From GCA-2733415 sp964276095 (GTDB lineage Bacteria; Bacteroidota; Bacteroidia; Flavobacteriales; Flavobacteriaceae): a stretch of 64,000 bases of DNA. Location: NCBI GenBank assembly GCA_964276095.1, contig CAXYDR010000001.1, positions 1,116,001 through 1,180,000 of the forward strand, read 5' to 3'. A program made the position numbers and the translations under genes. Below the pieces are notes generated by a model that was not told the DNA's origin, made no database searches, and was given only the letters and a program-made list of their open reading frames with translations. Within the stretch, counting starts at the first letter, position 1, and each line of letters starts with the position of its first letter. This document shows positions 1 to 9,801 of this stretch, piece by piece.

Positions 1-3000
1 AAATGTAAATCTGTGAAATAGGTATTCCTTCAATACCTATTATTTGCCAAGTATCATTAACTCCGTCACCATTTGGAGTGAAAAAATGTGGGTAATCAAT
101 AATCAGTACTTCTATTTCTTCTTTCCAACAATTATTCCCATCAGTTATTGTTACGACATGAATTCCGGGTGAAACATTATCAAATGTTCCGTTGGTTGTT
201 GCTTCTGCTCCGTCTAAACTGTACCAGAATTCGATTCCCGGAATAGTTGATGTTGCTTCTGCTACTATTTGATGTGAATCTGCAAATGCAGTTGTAGTTA
301 CATTTCCGTTAAAATTATCTGGAACACCTGAAGCTATTATTATAGCAGACGCATAATTAATACATTGAAAATCAGTAGGACCAGAAACTGTAACGGTATA
401 TTCTCCTGCTTGAGAAACTGTAATACTTTGATTTGTTTCACCCGAAATTAACACATCATTCAACGCCCATTGATAGTTATAAGCTGCTGCTGCCTCTGGT
501 CCTCCGGTAGCAGTTAATATTGGTAAAGGAACACTAGTTAACGGAACTCCATTTGCATCTATACATAATACATCATTTCCTGAAATTGAAACATTGGGTA
601 CCGGAACATAAATTTCAAACGAAACAATGGTATAACATCCTGTTCCTGTAGTTACTGGATTTACCCCTATACCATCATTTATTACACTAACATATATAGT
701 TTGAGGATTAGAAATATTTGTATAATTTGTAGGTGATATTATTGGATTTGTTCCAGCTTCAGCATCTGATAAACTAATATAATAATTTGCTGATACTCCT
801 AACTCAACAGCAGGACCATCACCTGTTAATATTTGTGTTTCCCATTGTGTTAAGTCAAACTCAGCTACTTGTTCAGAAATATCTCCTGAACCATCTACAT
901 TTCCATCACATTCTAACATATCACCTAAATTTGATTCAATAGCATCAGTACTCAATGGTGTTGGGTTAGGATTTACATGTAATTTCACTATTGTAATTGC
1001 GTAACAACCAGTTTCTGGGTTGAATACTCTTACAAAAATTGATTGCGGATTTGCAGAATTCTCGAAATGTTCTGGATCAGAAATAAAACTTGATCCTCCT
1101 CCAGACTCGGCATCAGCGAGGTTTTCATAAAATGACACCTCAACATTAGTTACTCCGCTTGTAATTTGGGAAATGTAATTGAATAAATTAAACGTTAATA
1201 TACCATCTGCCGTTTCATCATCACACTCTTCAATTGGAGTATATATTGCAATAGGTAATAAATCGACGTGCAAGTTAATGGGCTTTATTGCAATACATCC
1301 AGTTACATTATCGGTAACACTTGCATAAATAACTTGGTTTGGAGTTGTACTATTTTGATAACTACTCGGGTTTGCTATAAACGTTGTTAAATCAGGGTTT
1401 CCAGATGCATCTAAAGCTGTATAGTAACTTGTTGTATAATTGGAAGTATCTCCTCCATTAGCGATAATTACTGCTAATAAATCTGACACCTCAAAAAAAG
1501 GTAAATCAAAAAACACAAAACCATCAGTACTTCCTACATCCTCGCATTGATTATATACCACGTCATTTATTGGTAACTCCGGACTACTAATAACATTTAA
1601 CTCTAATTCAACTATTCTATAACAATCTAAAGTAGTTAAATCTGCTCTTGCATAAACTGTTTGATTATTAGCTACTATATTAAAATATGGGCTTGATAAT
1701 TGTGCTGCTGCAATCCCTTCATTTGCTTCTGCTAAAGTTTCATAATAAGTCACTAAAACATTTGTAGCTCCATTTGTAATTTCATTTAAAGTGACTGAGT
1801 TATGTAATGTAAAAAAATAAAACCCATCATTATCATCATCACATTCTGCTAATGGTGTTGGTACACTTGACTCAATAGACATTACCGTAATTGTAAAACT
1901 TGTAAATGAAATACAACCTGTAATATCATCTACAGCTCGAACGTATATAGTTTGTATTGATACTGGAGGAGTGGGATTTATATTTAAATAGCCCATATCG
2001 TTAATTATAGGATTTATTCCAGAATTTGCATTTATTAAAGTTTCATAAAAGGTAATAGTAATTCCAGTTTGAGCTCCCAATATTCCACTAATATTACTAG
2101 TTAAATCATGTGGCATGACACCATCAATAATTGCATCAGTTTCACAAACTGGTGGCATATTCATATTATCATTTATTACCGGAGGTAAAGGATCTGTTAA
2201 CAGTATATCAATATCTTCTATTGATGTACACCCCACATTTGTAACGGTTATGTTGTTGTATACTCCCGATAGTAATCCAGTAATAGTTCCTACATTTCCA
2301 ACAACAACCATTGTAGCGGTTTGAGCAACTCCTCCTAAGTTTTCATAATCAATTATATAAGTAGCGTCTGGTAAATTAAATGTAGATAATATAATACTTC
2401 CATCTAACCCGTTACAGGTAGTTGGGTTATTTGCTGCTAAAATTGCTAAAATTGAAGGAATGGGGTCAGACAATACAACATCAATATCTTCTACTGATGA
2501 ACAACTGAAACTAATTATTGTAATATTACTATATGTTCCAGCAGATAAGTTTATAATTGTACCTATATTTCCTATTACAGAAACTGTAGTTGTTTGCACC
2601 GTTGCAGTTGCATCTTCGTAATTTACAGTGTAAACTCCATCTATTAAATTGGCTACTGATAATGTAATACTTCCATCTGAAGCATTACACATTGTTGGGT
2701 TCCCAATAGCAATTATTGCAATTATTGATGGAATAGGATCGGTTAATATTACATCAATATCTTCAACCGAAGTACAACTTAAATAAGTAACAGTTATGTT
2801 ATTAAACGTACCTTCACTTAACCCAGAAATTACTCCTACATTTCCTACCACATCAATTGATTCTGTTTGAGGTGTTGCTATAGCATCCTCATAATTGATA
2901 GTATAAGTTCCATCGGGTAAATTTGTAGTAGATAATATAATACTTCCATCGGTTCCATCACATGTTGTAGGATTACTCGTAGAAATAATAGCCAAAATTG

Positions 3001-6000
3001 AAGGCAGAGGATCTGACAAAATTGCATCAATATCTTCTATCGAAATACAACTCAAATATGTTACCGTTATATTATTATATGTCCCTGACGATAAGCCTGA
3101 AATAATCCCAACATTTGAAACTACAATTACTGACTCTGTTTGTGGAGTTGCAGTGGCGTCTTCATAATTAATTACATATGTTCCATTAGGTAAATTTGAT
3201 ATTGATAAAGTTATACTACCATCTGTTCCTTCACAAATAGTTGGGTTACTAATTGCAATTATAGCTATTATTGAAGGCAAAGGGTCTGTTAATAATATAT
3301 CAATATTATCTACTGATGTACAATTATTATATGTTATGGTAATATTATTATACACTCCTTCAAACAAACCTGTTATAATTCCTAAATTACTAGAAATTAC
3401 AATTGTTTCTGTTTGAGTAGTTATGGTTGCATCTTCATAACTAACAGTATAAGAGCCATCTGGCAAATTAGCTGTTGTTAATGTTATTGTTCCATCTATA
3501 CCGTCACAAATAGTAGGATTAGATGCTGTATTTATCGTAAGTATAGGAAGTGGTGGATCCGTAATTAAAACATCTACATCTTCCAATGAAGTACAGTTAT
3601 TGTTAGTCACTGATATATTATTATATGTCCCCGCTAACAGTCCAGAAATTGTTCCTATGTTCCCTACAACAACCATTGTAGTTGTTTGAGAAGTCATAGT
3701 AACATCTTCATAATTTATAGTATAACTTCCGTTTGGTAAATTAGTAGTTGAAAGTATAATACTTCCATCATTCCCCAAACATGTTGTAGGATTACTACTA
3801 GTATTTAGAGCTAAAATTGGAAGTAAAGGATCTGTTAACACAACATCTATATCTTCTAGTGAAATACAACCAATATTAGTAACCGTCATATTATTATATG
3901 TTCCAGCTTGCAATCCAGAAATCATACCAACATTTCCTACTACAGTCACTGTTACTGTTTGAGCAGTTGCAGTTGCATCTTCATAATTAACTGTATAAGT
4001 TCCGTCTATTAAATTTAATGTTGTTAACTCTATATTACCTTCATTTCCTGAACAAGTTGTTGGGTTAATTGATGAATTAACTAATAATGATGGGATTATA
4101 TTTACAATCACAGTTTCAGTATTCGTTAACACAGAATTACATCCATTAATTGTAATATCATTTAATACAATTGTAGTATCTAAAGTTACTCCTGAAACTG
4201 TTACGATTCCAGCCCCAACTCCATCAAGTATTATAGGTGATGGAGTTCCCCCATTTATTGCATAAATAATAACTCCATTTGGGGTTCCTGAAATAGTAAA
4301 TACAGCATCTTGACCAGAACAAACTGGACTAACTGCTGTTAAATTATTCACAGTTGGATTAGAAGTTATTATAACAGTTGCAATATTTGTAAGCACAATA
4401 CTACAACCACTAATACTCATAGTTGTTAATGCTAAAGTTGTGTTTACAGTTATTCCAGCAACTGTTATTGTTCCGTTACCAGCTCCATCTAATAGTAATG
4501 TTGCAACTGCCCCCCCATTTATAGTATATGTTATTGTTGAATTTACTGATCCTACTATATTAAAAACCGCATCTTGCCCTGTACATACAGGGCTAATACT
4601 TACTAGACTAGTTACTGCTAAAACTGGATCAATAATTACCGTTGCTGTATTTGAAATTACAGAACTACATCCGTTTAACGAAATATTTGATAACAACATT
4701 ACTGAATTTGACGTCACTCCTGTAATTGTCACTACACCATTTCCAGCACTATCCAAAGTTATATTTGCTGCAGCTCCACCGTTTATAGTATAAGTTATTA
4801 ATGAATTAGGCGTTCCTGTTATTGTAAACTCAGCATTTTGACCTGTACATACTGGTGAATTAGTAACTAAATTACTAACTATTGGAACTGGTCTTACTAC
4901 TACTGTTTCAGTATTTATTAACGCTGTATTACAACCATTTATTGAAATATCACTTAATACTATAATAGTATCGATCAATACTCCTGCTACAGTTAGAATA
5001 CCATTTCCTGTTCCATTCAAAGTTACAGTCGTAGAAACTCCACCGTTAATTGTATACGTTACAATTGCGTTTGGAGTTCCTAATAAATTAAAAACGGCAT
5101 CATCTCCTATACAAATTGGAGATGTAGTTAGTAAAGATGTTAAAGTGGGACCAGTAGCACTACTTAATGTAATATTTTCCGGAGTACACCCAGGAGTATT
5201 CGTATCAATATTTGTGTAATTACCATCTGACAAACCCGTAATTTGAGCTATTCCTAAAGCATTTGAAATTATAGATACTGATTGAGGTGCTGGGTCATTA
5301 TAAGTTATTGTGTATATGGTGTTTGGTGATAATAGCGATATTTGAATAATTCCATCGTTTGTTCCACAGTTTGTAGGATCTATTCCCTCAATATATGGGC
5401 AACAATCTGTCGACCCAGCTCCTGGTGCACCTATATTAGTTTGTGTAAGTGTGATAAAACCCGCAGCACCATCAAAATTTGTAATTAAGAACATGTAAAA
5501 TTCCCCCACTTGAGTATTCGGTATCGTTGCCACTTCTGTTGGAGCAGAACTATAACTACAATCAACTGCTGTTCCTGTACAATTATGATCATTTGAACAA
5601 TCCCCTGTTGTAAAATCAACACATGATGAAGCTACATCTGGAAATGGTCCCCAAACTACATAATCTACATCTAAACCTGTACCTGTACCACCTGGACCAG
5701 TTGTTTGAGAAATATCAATTACAATATCACCAGCCAAACCAATTTCTATAAAGTACCAAGAAGGATTCGGTGCTGAACTAAGACAAGTATTAGAAACTAT
5801 AACTGTTGGCGCATTAAGTACACATGCAGTATCAGGAGTATTCGGAAACTCTAAAGCTCCAGCATCAGCACAAAAAGCTCCTGAACCACCACAAACAGAA
5901 TTAGCTGGAGCAGTTGATATAGGTCCTGGTAATAGCACACATGAAACATTTGCCTCCCATCCTGATTGATTTAGAGATCTATCTGATTCAAACACAATAG

Positions 6001-6352
6001 TTATACAACCATCTATTGAATTTGAAGTATATGTTGTAACATCACATGTAGTATCCTCAGTAATTGCTCCCAAAAAATCTCCCGAAGTATCTGATCCATT
6101 GTATATAACTAGGAAATCTCGTAAACCACCCTCAATATTAAATGTTGTAAAATCTAACTGCACATAGATACCTGCTACATCCGGACAGATAGTTATTTCA
6201 TAATTTTCATCATCACCATAATTTCCTCCTAAACCTCCTGAATCAACAAATATATCGGAACATGTATTTACCGTTCCTCCTGTTGCAATATTAATTTGTC
6301 CTTCTACAGAAATAGAGAAAAACAATAATATTATGAATAGTAATTTTTTCAT
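1..6352 (-). CDS. Giant secreted repeat protein with T9SS type B sorting domain (3' end outside window)
   Basis: An open frame of about 2,117 codons starts at the ATG complementary to 6350-6352 and leaves the window at its left edge. It begins with a signal peptide (MKKLLFIILLFFSISVEGQ) and a CUB-like domain (about residues 20-125). After a Cys-rich linker come four repeats of about 88 residues (SPVCTGQDAVF, TYTINGG), seven of about 91 residues (NPTTCDGTDGSI, YTINYEDA) and five of about 110 residues (ECDDxxDGxxFF). The last visible stretch holds FFTPNGDGVNDTW, the hallmark of the gliding-motility-associated (CHU_C) type B sorting signal used by the type IX secretion system. Roughly 60 C-terminal residues are probably missing. 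A role as exported adhesin or matrix protein is inferred; no ligand can be named. Confidence 0.9.
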   Translation of the reverse strand, partial: MKKLLFIILLFFSISVEGQINIATGGTVNTCSDIFVDSGGLGGNYGDDENYEITICPDVAGIYVQLDFTTFNIEGGLRDFLVIYNGSDTSGDFLGAITEDTTCDVTTYTSNSIDGCITIVFESDRSLNQSGWEANVSCVLLPGPISTAPANSVCGGSGAFCADAGALEFPNTPDTACVLNAPTVIVSNTCLSSAPNPSWYFIEIGLAGDIVIDISQTTGPGGTGTGLDVDYVVWGPFPDVASSCVDFTTGDCSNDHNCTGTAVDCSYSSAPTEVATIPNTQVGEFYMFLITNFDGAAGFITLTQTNIGAPGAGSTDCCPYIEGIDPTNCGTNDGIIQISLLSPNTIYTITYNDPAPQSVSIISNALGIAQITGLSDGNYTNIDTNTPGCTPENITLSSATGPTLTSLLTTSPICIGDDAVFNLLGTPNAIVTYTINGGVSTTVTLNGTGNGILTVAGVLIDTIIVLSDISINGCNTALINTETVVVRPVPIVSNLVTNSPVCTGQNAEFTITGTPNSLITYTINGGAAANITLDSAGNGVVTITGVTSNSVMLLSNISLNGCSSVISNTATVIIDPVLAVTSLVSISPVCTGQDAVFNIVGSVNSTITYTINGGAVATLLLDGAGNGTITVAGITVNTTLALTTMSISGCSIVLTNIATVIITSNPTVNNLTAVSPVCSGQDAVFTISGTPNGVIIYAINGGTPSPIILDGVGAGIVTVSGVTLDTTIVLNDITINGCNSVLTNTETVIVNIIPSLLVNSSINPTTCSGNEGNIELTTLNLIDGTYTVNYEDATATAQTVTVTVVGNVGMISGLQAGTYNNMTVTNIGCISLEDIDVVLTDPLLPILALNTSSNPTTCLGNDGSIILSTTNLPNGSYTINYEDVTMTSQTTTMVVVGNIGTISGLLAGTYNNISVTNNNCTSLEDVDVLITDPPLPILTINTASNPTICDGIDGTITLTTANLPDGSYTVSYEDATITTQTETIVISSNLGIITGLFEGVYNNITITYNNCTSVDNIDILLTDPLPSIIAIIAISNPTICEGTDGSITLSISNLPNGTYVINYEDATATPQTESVIVVSNVGIISGLSSGTYNNITVTYLSCISIEDIDAILSDPLPSILAIISTSNPTTCDGTDGSIILSTTNLPDGTYTINYEDAIATPQTESIDVVGNVGVISGLSEGTFNNITVTYLSCTSVEDIDVILTDPIPSIIAIIAIGNPTMCNASDGSITLSVANLIDGVYTVNYEDATATVQTTTVSVIGNIGTIINLSAGTYSNITIISFSCSSVEDIDVVLSDPIPSILAILAANNPTTCNGLDGSIILSTFNLPDATYIIDYENLGGVAQTATMVVVGNVGTITGLLSGVYNNITVTNVGCTSIEDIDILLTDPLPPVINDNMNMPPVCETDAIIDGVMPHDLTSNISGILGAQTGITITFYETLINANSGINPIINDMGYLNINPTPPVSIQTIYVRAVDDITGCISFTSFTITVMSIESSVPTPLAECDDDNDGFYFFTLHNSVTLNEITNGATNVLVTYYETLAEANEGIAAAQLSSPYFNIVANNQTVYARADLTTLDCYRIVELELNVISSPELPINDVVYNQCEDVGSTDGFVFFDLPFFEVSDLLAVIIANGGDTSNYTTSYYTALDASGNPDLTTFIANPSSYQNSTTPNQVIYASVTDNVTGCIAIKPINLHVDLLPIAIYTPIEECDDETADGILTFNLFNYISQITSGVTNVEVSFYENLADAESGGGSSFISDPEHFENSANPQSIFVRVFNPETGCYAITIVKLHVNPNPTPLSTDAIESNLGDMLECDGNVDGSGDISEQVAEFDLTQWETQILTGDGPAVELGVSANYYISLSDAEAGTNPIISPTNYTNISNPQTIYVSVINDGIGVNPVTTGTGCYTIVSFEIYVPVPNVSISGNDVLCIDANGVPLTSVPLPILTATGGPEAAAAYNYQWALNDVLISGETNQSITVSQAGEYTVTVSGPTDFQCINYASAIIIASGVPDNFNGNVTTTAFADSHQIVAEATSTIPGIEFWYSLDGAEATTNGTFDNVSPGIHVVTITDGNNCWKEEIEVLIIDYPHFFTPNGDGVNDTWQIIGIEGIPISQIYI
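2180..4090 (-). repeat. Seven tandem coding repeats of about 273 bp
   Basis: Seven in-frame units of about 91 residues lie head to tail inside the T9SS protein. Each starts near NPTTCDGxDGSI, passes NLPDGTYTxNYEDA and ends near CTSxEDIDVxLTDPLPS. The recurring DNA marker is GGATCTGTTAA...ACATCAATATCTTC, seen near 2190, 2462, 2732, 3008, 3281, 3556 and 3828. Two Cys per unit are kept, which suggests a disulphide-bonded beta-sandwich. Units differ by many silent and some coding changes, so the duplication is not very recent. Confidence 0.88.
4085..5145 (-). repeat. Four tandem coding repeats of about 265 bp
   Basis: Four in-frame units of about 88 residues in the T9SS protein share the pattern SPVCxGQDAVFxIxGTPNxxITYTINGG, then GxGxxTVxGVT and a second Cys in SINGC. 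They are a different family from the seven units that follow them in the protein. They resemble immunoglobulin-like surface-protein modules. Confidence 0.82.
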
Positions 6353-6372
6353 CTTATTAAGTAGGTAAAAAA

Positions 6373-6819
6373 TTAATTCATGGGCTTAATCGATATAATA
6401 TAATTTGTATGCCCAACTCTATACATTTCTTTGGATTTTGAACTTAATGGGAATTTATATTTTAAGGGATTAAATGTTCGAGGATTATAATTTCGATCTA
6501 ACACTAAACTTTTATTATATTTATTATTTAAGCCTAAATCTGAAACTTGCTTGAATTTTTTTCCTGAATATTGTGGGCTATATTCAACAGAAAATTGTTT
6601 GTTAAAGAAATCAGTTATTAGTTTCATCCTTTTTGAACGTGGATTAAAAACTAAATGAGTAGCTTGATCCTGAAAAACTTCTATAATAAAATCATTAATT
6701 TCTCGCTCAGTAAAAGTTGTTTTGAGTTTGACTTGGGAGAAAGACAGCGTCGCAAATAAAAATATAAAAGCAATAATTATAAATTGAAAATATATTTTTG
6801 GAAATTTGGCGTTACTCAT
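6373..6819 (-). CDS. Small secreted protein of unknown function
   Basis: The 148-residue product starts MSNAKFPKIYFQF and has one hydrophobic segment (about residues 10-28) ending in SFSQ, which reads as a signal peptide with cleavage near residue 29. The mature part is basic and rich in Lys, Asn, Tyr and Phe, with no Cys and no motif I recognise. It lies 20 bp upstream of the giant T9SS protein gene on the same strand, so the two are probably one transcription unit. A function linked to that protein is a guess from position only. Confidence 0.7.
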   Translation of the reverse strand: MSNAKFPKIYFQFIIIAFIFLFATLSFSQVKLKTTFTEREINDFIIEVFQDQATHLVFNPRSKRMKLITDFFNKQFSVEYSPQYSGKKFKQVSDLGLNNKYNKSLVLDRNYNPRTFNPLKYKFPLSSKSKEMYRVGHTNYIISIKPMN

Positions 6820-7146
6820 CTCAATTATCTATTTTCCGAATCTTATTAGAAATAAAAATCCGACACAATTAATAAATACTTGAAGAATAAAACGTAAGTA
6901 GCTGAATATAAGTATAAATATACGGTTTTTAACAACCAAAAACAATTAATAAGTTACTCTTAACTCATTAATTGTTTTTAAATTATTTCCTTAAAAAAAA
7001 CCAATAACCTGTAAAATACCTTCAATATTTTTAACTATTAAGCTATTAGGATAGAGATAATTTATTTGAAAACATATTTACTTTTGCCCAACTACTTAAT
7101 TTGTAAGTTTTAGTATCTTTGCAGACTTAATCTATACTCAAACAAA
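6820..7146. other. Divergent intergenic region with a long hairpin
   Basis: This 327-bp stretch separates two divergent genes. Besides the folE promoter it holds a hairpin at 6939-6978: arms AAAACAATTAAT and ATTAATTGTTTT, then after a one-base mismatch on each side AGTTA/TAACT around a CTCT loop. The 3' arm ends in a short T-run on the plus strand, as in an intrinsic terminator. I see no open frame in the region. Confidence 0.6.
7114..7121 (+). promoter_or_regulatory. Promoter -7 box of folE (TATCTTTG)
   Basis: TATCTTTG fits the Bacteroidota -7 consensus TAnnTTTG. Transcription would start near 7128, about 19 nt before the TTG at 7147. This supports TTG as the true folE start. No well-spaced -33 TTTG was found. 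Confidence 0.55.
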
Positions 7147-7833
7147 TTGAGTAATAAATTAAATTACAATACTGTGAAAGAAATTGACGAAATTGGTGAT
7201 AACCATATAGGAACATCCTTTGACACACCTTTAAGAGATGATGCTTTTGATTTAGATGATAATTCAAAAATTGAAGCCATTAAAAAAGATGTTGCAAGTA
7301 TTATGCAAACCTTAGGTTTGGATCTAACTGATGATAGTTTAAAAGGAACTCCTAATAGAGTAGCAAAAATGTTTGTTACTGAAATTTTTGGAGGATTACA
7401 CCCTGACAATAAACCAAAAGCTTCAACGTTTGACAACAAATATAAGTATGGGGAAATGTTAGTAGAAAAAAACATTACCTTATATTCTACTTGTGAACAT
7501 CATTTATTACCTATTGTGGGTAGAGCACATGTTGCCTATATTTCTAAAGGAAAAGTAATTGGCCTTTCTAAAATGAATAGAATTGTTGATTATTTTGCAA
7601 AACGTCCTCAAGTTCAAGAACGCTTAACAATTCAGGTAGTACGTGAATTACAAAAAGCTTTAGGAACTGACGATGTTGCCTGTGTTATAGATGCAAAACA
7701 TTTATGTGTAAACTCAAGAGGGATAAGAGATATTGAAAGTAGTACCGTAACTTCAGAATTCGGAGGTGCTTTTAAAGAAGATAACGTAAGAAGAGAATTT
7801 TTAGATTATATAAAATTAGACACACAATTCTAA
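7147..7833 (+). CDS. folE: GTP cyclohydrolase I
   Basis: This 228-residue enzyme converts GTP to 7,8-dihydroneopterin triphosphate, the first step of the tetrahydrofolate/pterin pathway, in the cytoplasm. The zinc site is visible as STCEHHLLP (Cys about 116, His about 118-119) and the second Cys in AKHLCVNSRG (about 187). The C-terminal SRGIRDIESSTVTSEFGG block is typical of the family. The start is a TTG directly followed by AGTAATAAA; the first in-frame ATG lies some 50 codons later inside the conserved fold, and a -7 box sits 26 bp upstream of the TTG. cysS follows 45 bp downstream on the same strand and may be co-transcribed. Confidence 0.95.
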   Translation: MSNKLNYNTVKEIDEIGDNHIGTSFDTPLRDDAFDLDDNSKIEAIKKDVASIMQTLGLDLTDDSLKGTPNRVAKMFVTEIFGGLHPDNKPKASTFDNKYKYGEMLVEKNITLYSTCEHHLLPIVGRAHVAYISKGKVIGLSKMNRIVDYFAKRPQVQERLTIQVVRELQKALGTDDVACVIDAKHLCVNSRGIRDIESSTVTSEFGGAFKEDNVRREFLDYIKLDTQF

Positions 7834-7878
7834 GTCACTAGTGACCTTAATTATCTAATTTTTACAAAACGAAATACA

Positions 7879-9354
7879 ATGAGCACATATAATAATCAAC
7901 AAATAAGAATCCAAAATACCTTAACAGGTAAAAAAGAATTGTTTAAACCCATCGTTGATGGTTTTGTTGGTATGTATGTTTGTGGACCTACTGTTTATAG
8001 TAACGTTCATTTAGGAAATGTCAGAACTTTTATGAGTTTTGATATGATTTATCGCTATTTATTACACTTAGGATATAAAGTACGTTATGTAAGAAACATT
8101 ACTGATGCTGGTCATTTAACTGATGATGATGCTGAAGATAAAATTTCTACTAAAGCAAGATTAGAAAAATTAGAACCAATGGAAATTGTACAGAAATACA
8201 CTGTAGATTTTCATGAGATTTTAAGAAGATACAATTTTTTAGCACCAAGTATTGAACCTACTGCAACAGGACATATTGTTGAACAAATTGAAGCAATTCA
8301 AAAAATAATTGATAATGGTTTAGCATATATTGCTAACGGATCGGTTTATTTTGATGTCTTAAAATATAACGAAACAAATAATTACGGAATTCTTTCAAAA
8401 AGAGTAATTGAAGATGCAATAGAAAATACTAGAGCATTGGACGGTCAATCTGATAAGAAGAACCCACAAGATTTCGCATTATGGAAACGTGCAGAACCAG
8501 AACACATACAACGATGGAATTCTCCATGGTCAGAAGGTTTCCCTGGATGGCATTTAGAATGTACCGTTATGAGTACAAAATACCTTGGAGAACAATTTGA
8601 TATTCACGGAGGTGGAATGGATTTAAAATTTCCTCATCATGAATGTGAAATTGCACAAGCTGAAGCATGTAATCATAAAGCTCCTGTTAATTATTGGATG
8701 CATACCAATATGCTAAACTTGAATGGTAAAAAGATGTCGAAGTCTACTGGAAATCATCTTTTACCACAAGAGATTTATTCTGGCGATAATAATGTGTTAT
8801 CAAAAGCGTTTTCACCAAGTGTTACTCGTTTTTTCAATATGCAAGCACATTATTCAAGTATTTTAGATTTATCTAATGATGCTTTATTAGCTTCTGAAAA
8901 AGGGCATAAGAGATTAATGGACGCTATTGATTTATTAGAAAAAATTAAAACTGGAGAAACTTCTAGCTTTAATGTAGAATCATGGAAACAGAAATGTTAT
9001 GATGCTATGAATGATGACTTCAATACGCCTATTTTAATTGCTAATTTATTTGACGCAGTAAAATTCATTAATCAAATAAATGATAATAAAGCGACAATAT
9101 CAAGTGACGATTTAACTCTTTTAAAAACCACATTAAATGCATTTGCATTTGACATTTTAGGTTTAATGAACGAAGCTACAGCTGATAATAACTCTGATAC
9201 TTTATCAGGAACTATTGAATTATTAATTAAACTAAGAGCAGAAGCAAAAGCAAACAAAGAATATGCTTTGTCTGATCAAATTAGAAATGAACTAATTACT
9301 TTAGGAGTACAATTAAAAGACGGAAGAGAAGGTACAACATTCTCTTTAAATTAG
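7879..9354 (+). CDS. cysS: Cysteine--tRNA ligase
   Basis: This 491-residue class I synthetase charges tRNA-Cys. The N-terminal block YVCGPTVYSNVHLGNVR carries the zinc-binding Cys and the HIGH-type motif (HLGN). Further zinc ligands appear in WHLECTVMS and HHECEIAQ. The KMSKS loop is intact as GKKMSKSTGN (about residue 284). The C-terminal DALR-type helical domain ends with LRAEAKANKEYALSDQIRNEL, as usual for CysS. Length is normal for the family. Confidence 0.97.
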   Translation: MSTYNNQQIRIQNTLTGKKELFKPIVDGFVGMYVCGPTVYSNVHLGNVRTFMSFDMIYRYLLHLGYKVRYVRNITDAGHLTDDDAEDKISTKARLEKLEPMEIVQKYTVDFHEILRRYNFLAPSIEPTATGHIVEQIEAIQKIIDNGLAYIANGSVYFDVLKYNETNNYGILSKRVIEDAIENTRALDGQSDKKNPQDFALWKRAEPEHIQRWNSPWSEGFPGWHLECTVMSTKYLGEQFDIHGGGMDLKFPHHECEIAQAEACNHKAPVNYWMHTNMLNLNGKKMSKSTGNHLLPQEIYSGDNNVLSKAFSPSVTRFFNMQAHYSSILDLSNDALLASEKGHKRLMDAIDLLEKIKTGETSSFNVESWKQKCYDAMNDDFNTPILIANLFDAVKFINQINDNKATISSDDLTLLKTTLNAFAFDILGLMNEATADNNSDTLSGTIELLIKLRAEAKANKEYALSDQIRNELITLGVQLKDGREGTTFSLN

Positions 9355-9388
9355 CCTTAATAAGGCTTTAAGAAAAGTAATACTCAAA

Positions 9389-9460
9389 GTCATATTGAGC
9401 CAGTCGAAATATTCTATGGTATTGATAACCAATAAAACTTCGACAAGCTCAGTTTGACTA
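9389..9460. repeat. Intergenic inverted repeat, probably a dispersed element
   Basis: The left arm AGTCATATTGAGCCAGTCGAA (9389-9409, shown with one extra base context) is mirrored by ACTTCGACAAGCTCAGTTTGACT (about 9437-9459). The arms match at most positions and enclose a loop of about 26 nt. This TGAGC-nn-GTCGAA core is typical of short palindromic elements scattered between genes in flavobacterial genomes. Confidence 0.7.
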
Positions 9461-9499
9461 CCACTAATTTATTAGACTTTTTAGAAAGTATCTTTTTTT

Positions 9500-9736
9500 A
9501 TGCTAAAAAAAATAGCTACATATCCATTCATTTTATTAATTCGGTTTTACCAAGCCGCAATATCCCCGTATACGCCTGCGGCTTGTCGCTTCTCTCCTAC
9601 TTGTTCTAGTTATTCATTAGAAGCTTTACAAATACATGGATTACTTAAAGGATCTTGGTTAGCCATAAAACGTATTGGAAAATGTCACCCTTGGGGTAGT
9701 TCTGGCTATGACCCGGTACCCAAAAAGGAGGAATAA
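9500..9736 (+). CDS. yidD: Membrane protein insertion efficiency factor YidD
   Basis: The 78-residue protein has the complete YidD signature: YQAAISPYTP, then CRFSPTCSSYSLEAL with its Cys pair, then the C-terminal KRIGKCHPWGSSGYDPVP. YidD is a small amphipathic inner-membrane-associated protein that helps YidC insert membrane proteins. Here it is not next to rnpA or yidC; it sits between cysS and a glycosyltransferase. The ATG start at 9500 gives the normal length. Confidence 0.95.
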   Translation: MLKKIATYPFILLIRFYQAAISPYTPAACRFSPTCSSYSLEALQIHGLLKGSWLAIKRIGKCHPWGSSGYDPVPKKEE

Positions 9737-9801
9737 TATTCAATACTAAATAAGTTACTTGTATCATAATACTTGCTATTTCAAATTAGTATATTCGTAC
9801 T

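Noticed and set aside
2180..4090. Regular 270-bp periodicity that could suggest a CRISPR-like or satellite array
   Set aside because: The period is a multiple of three, all units are in one open frame on the minus strand and units diverge mostly at silent positions, so these are protein repeats.
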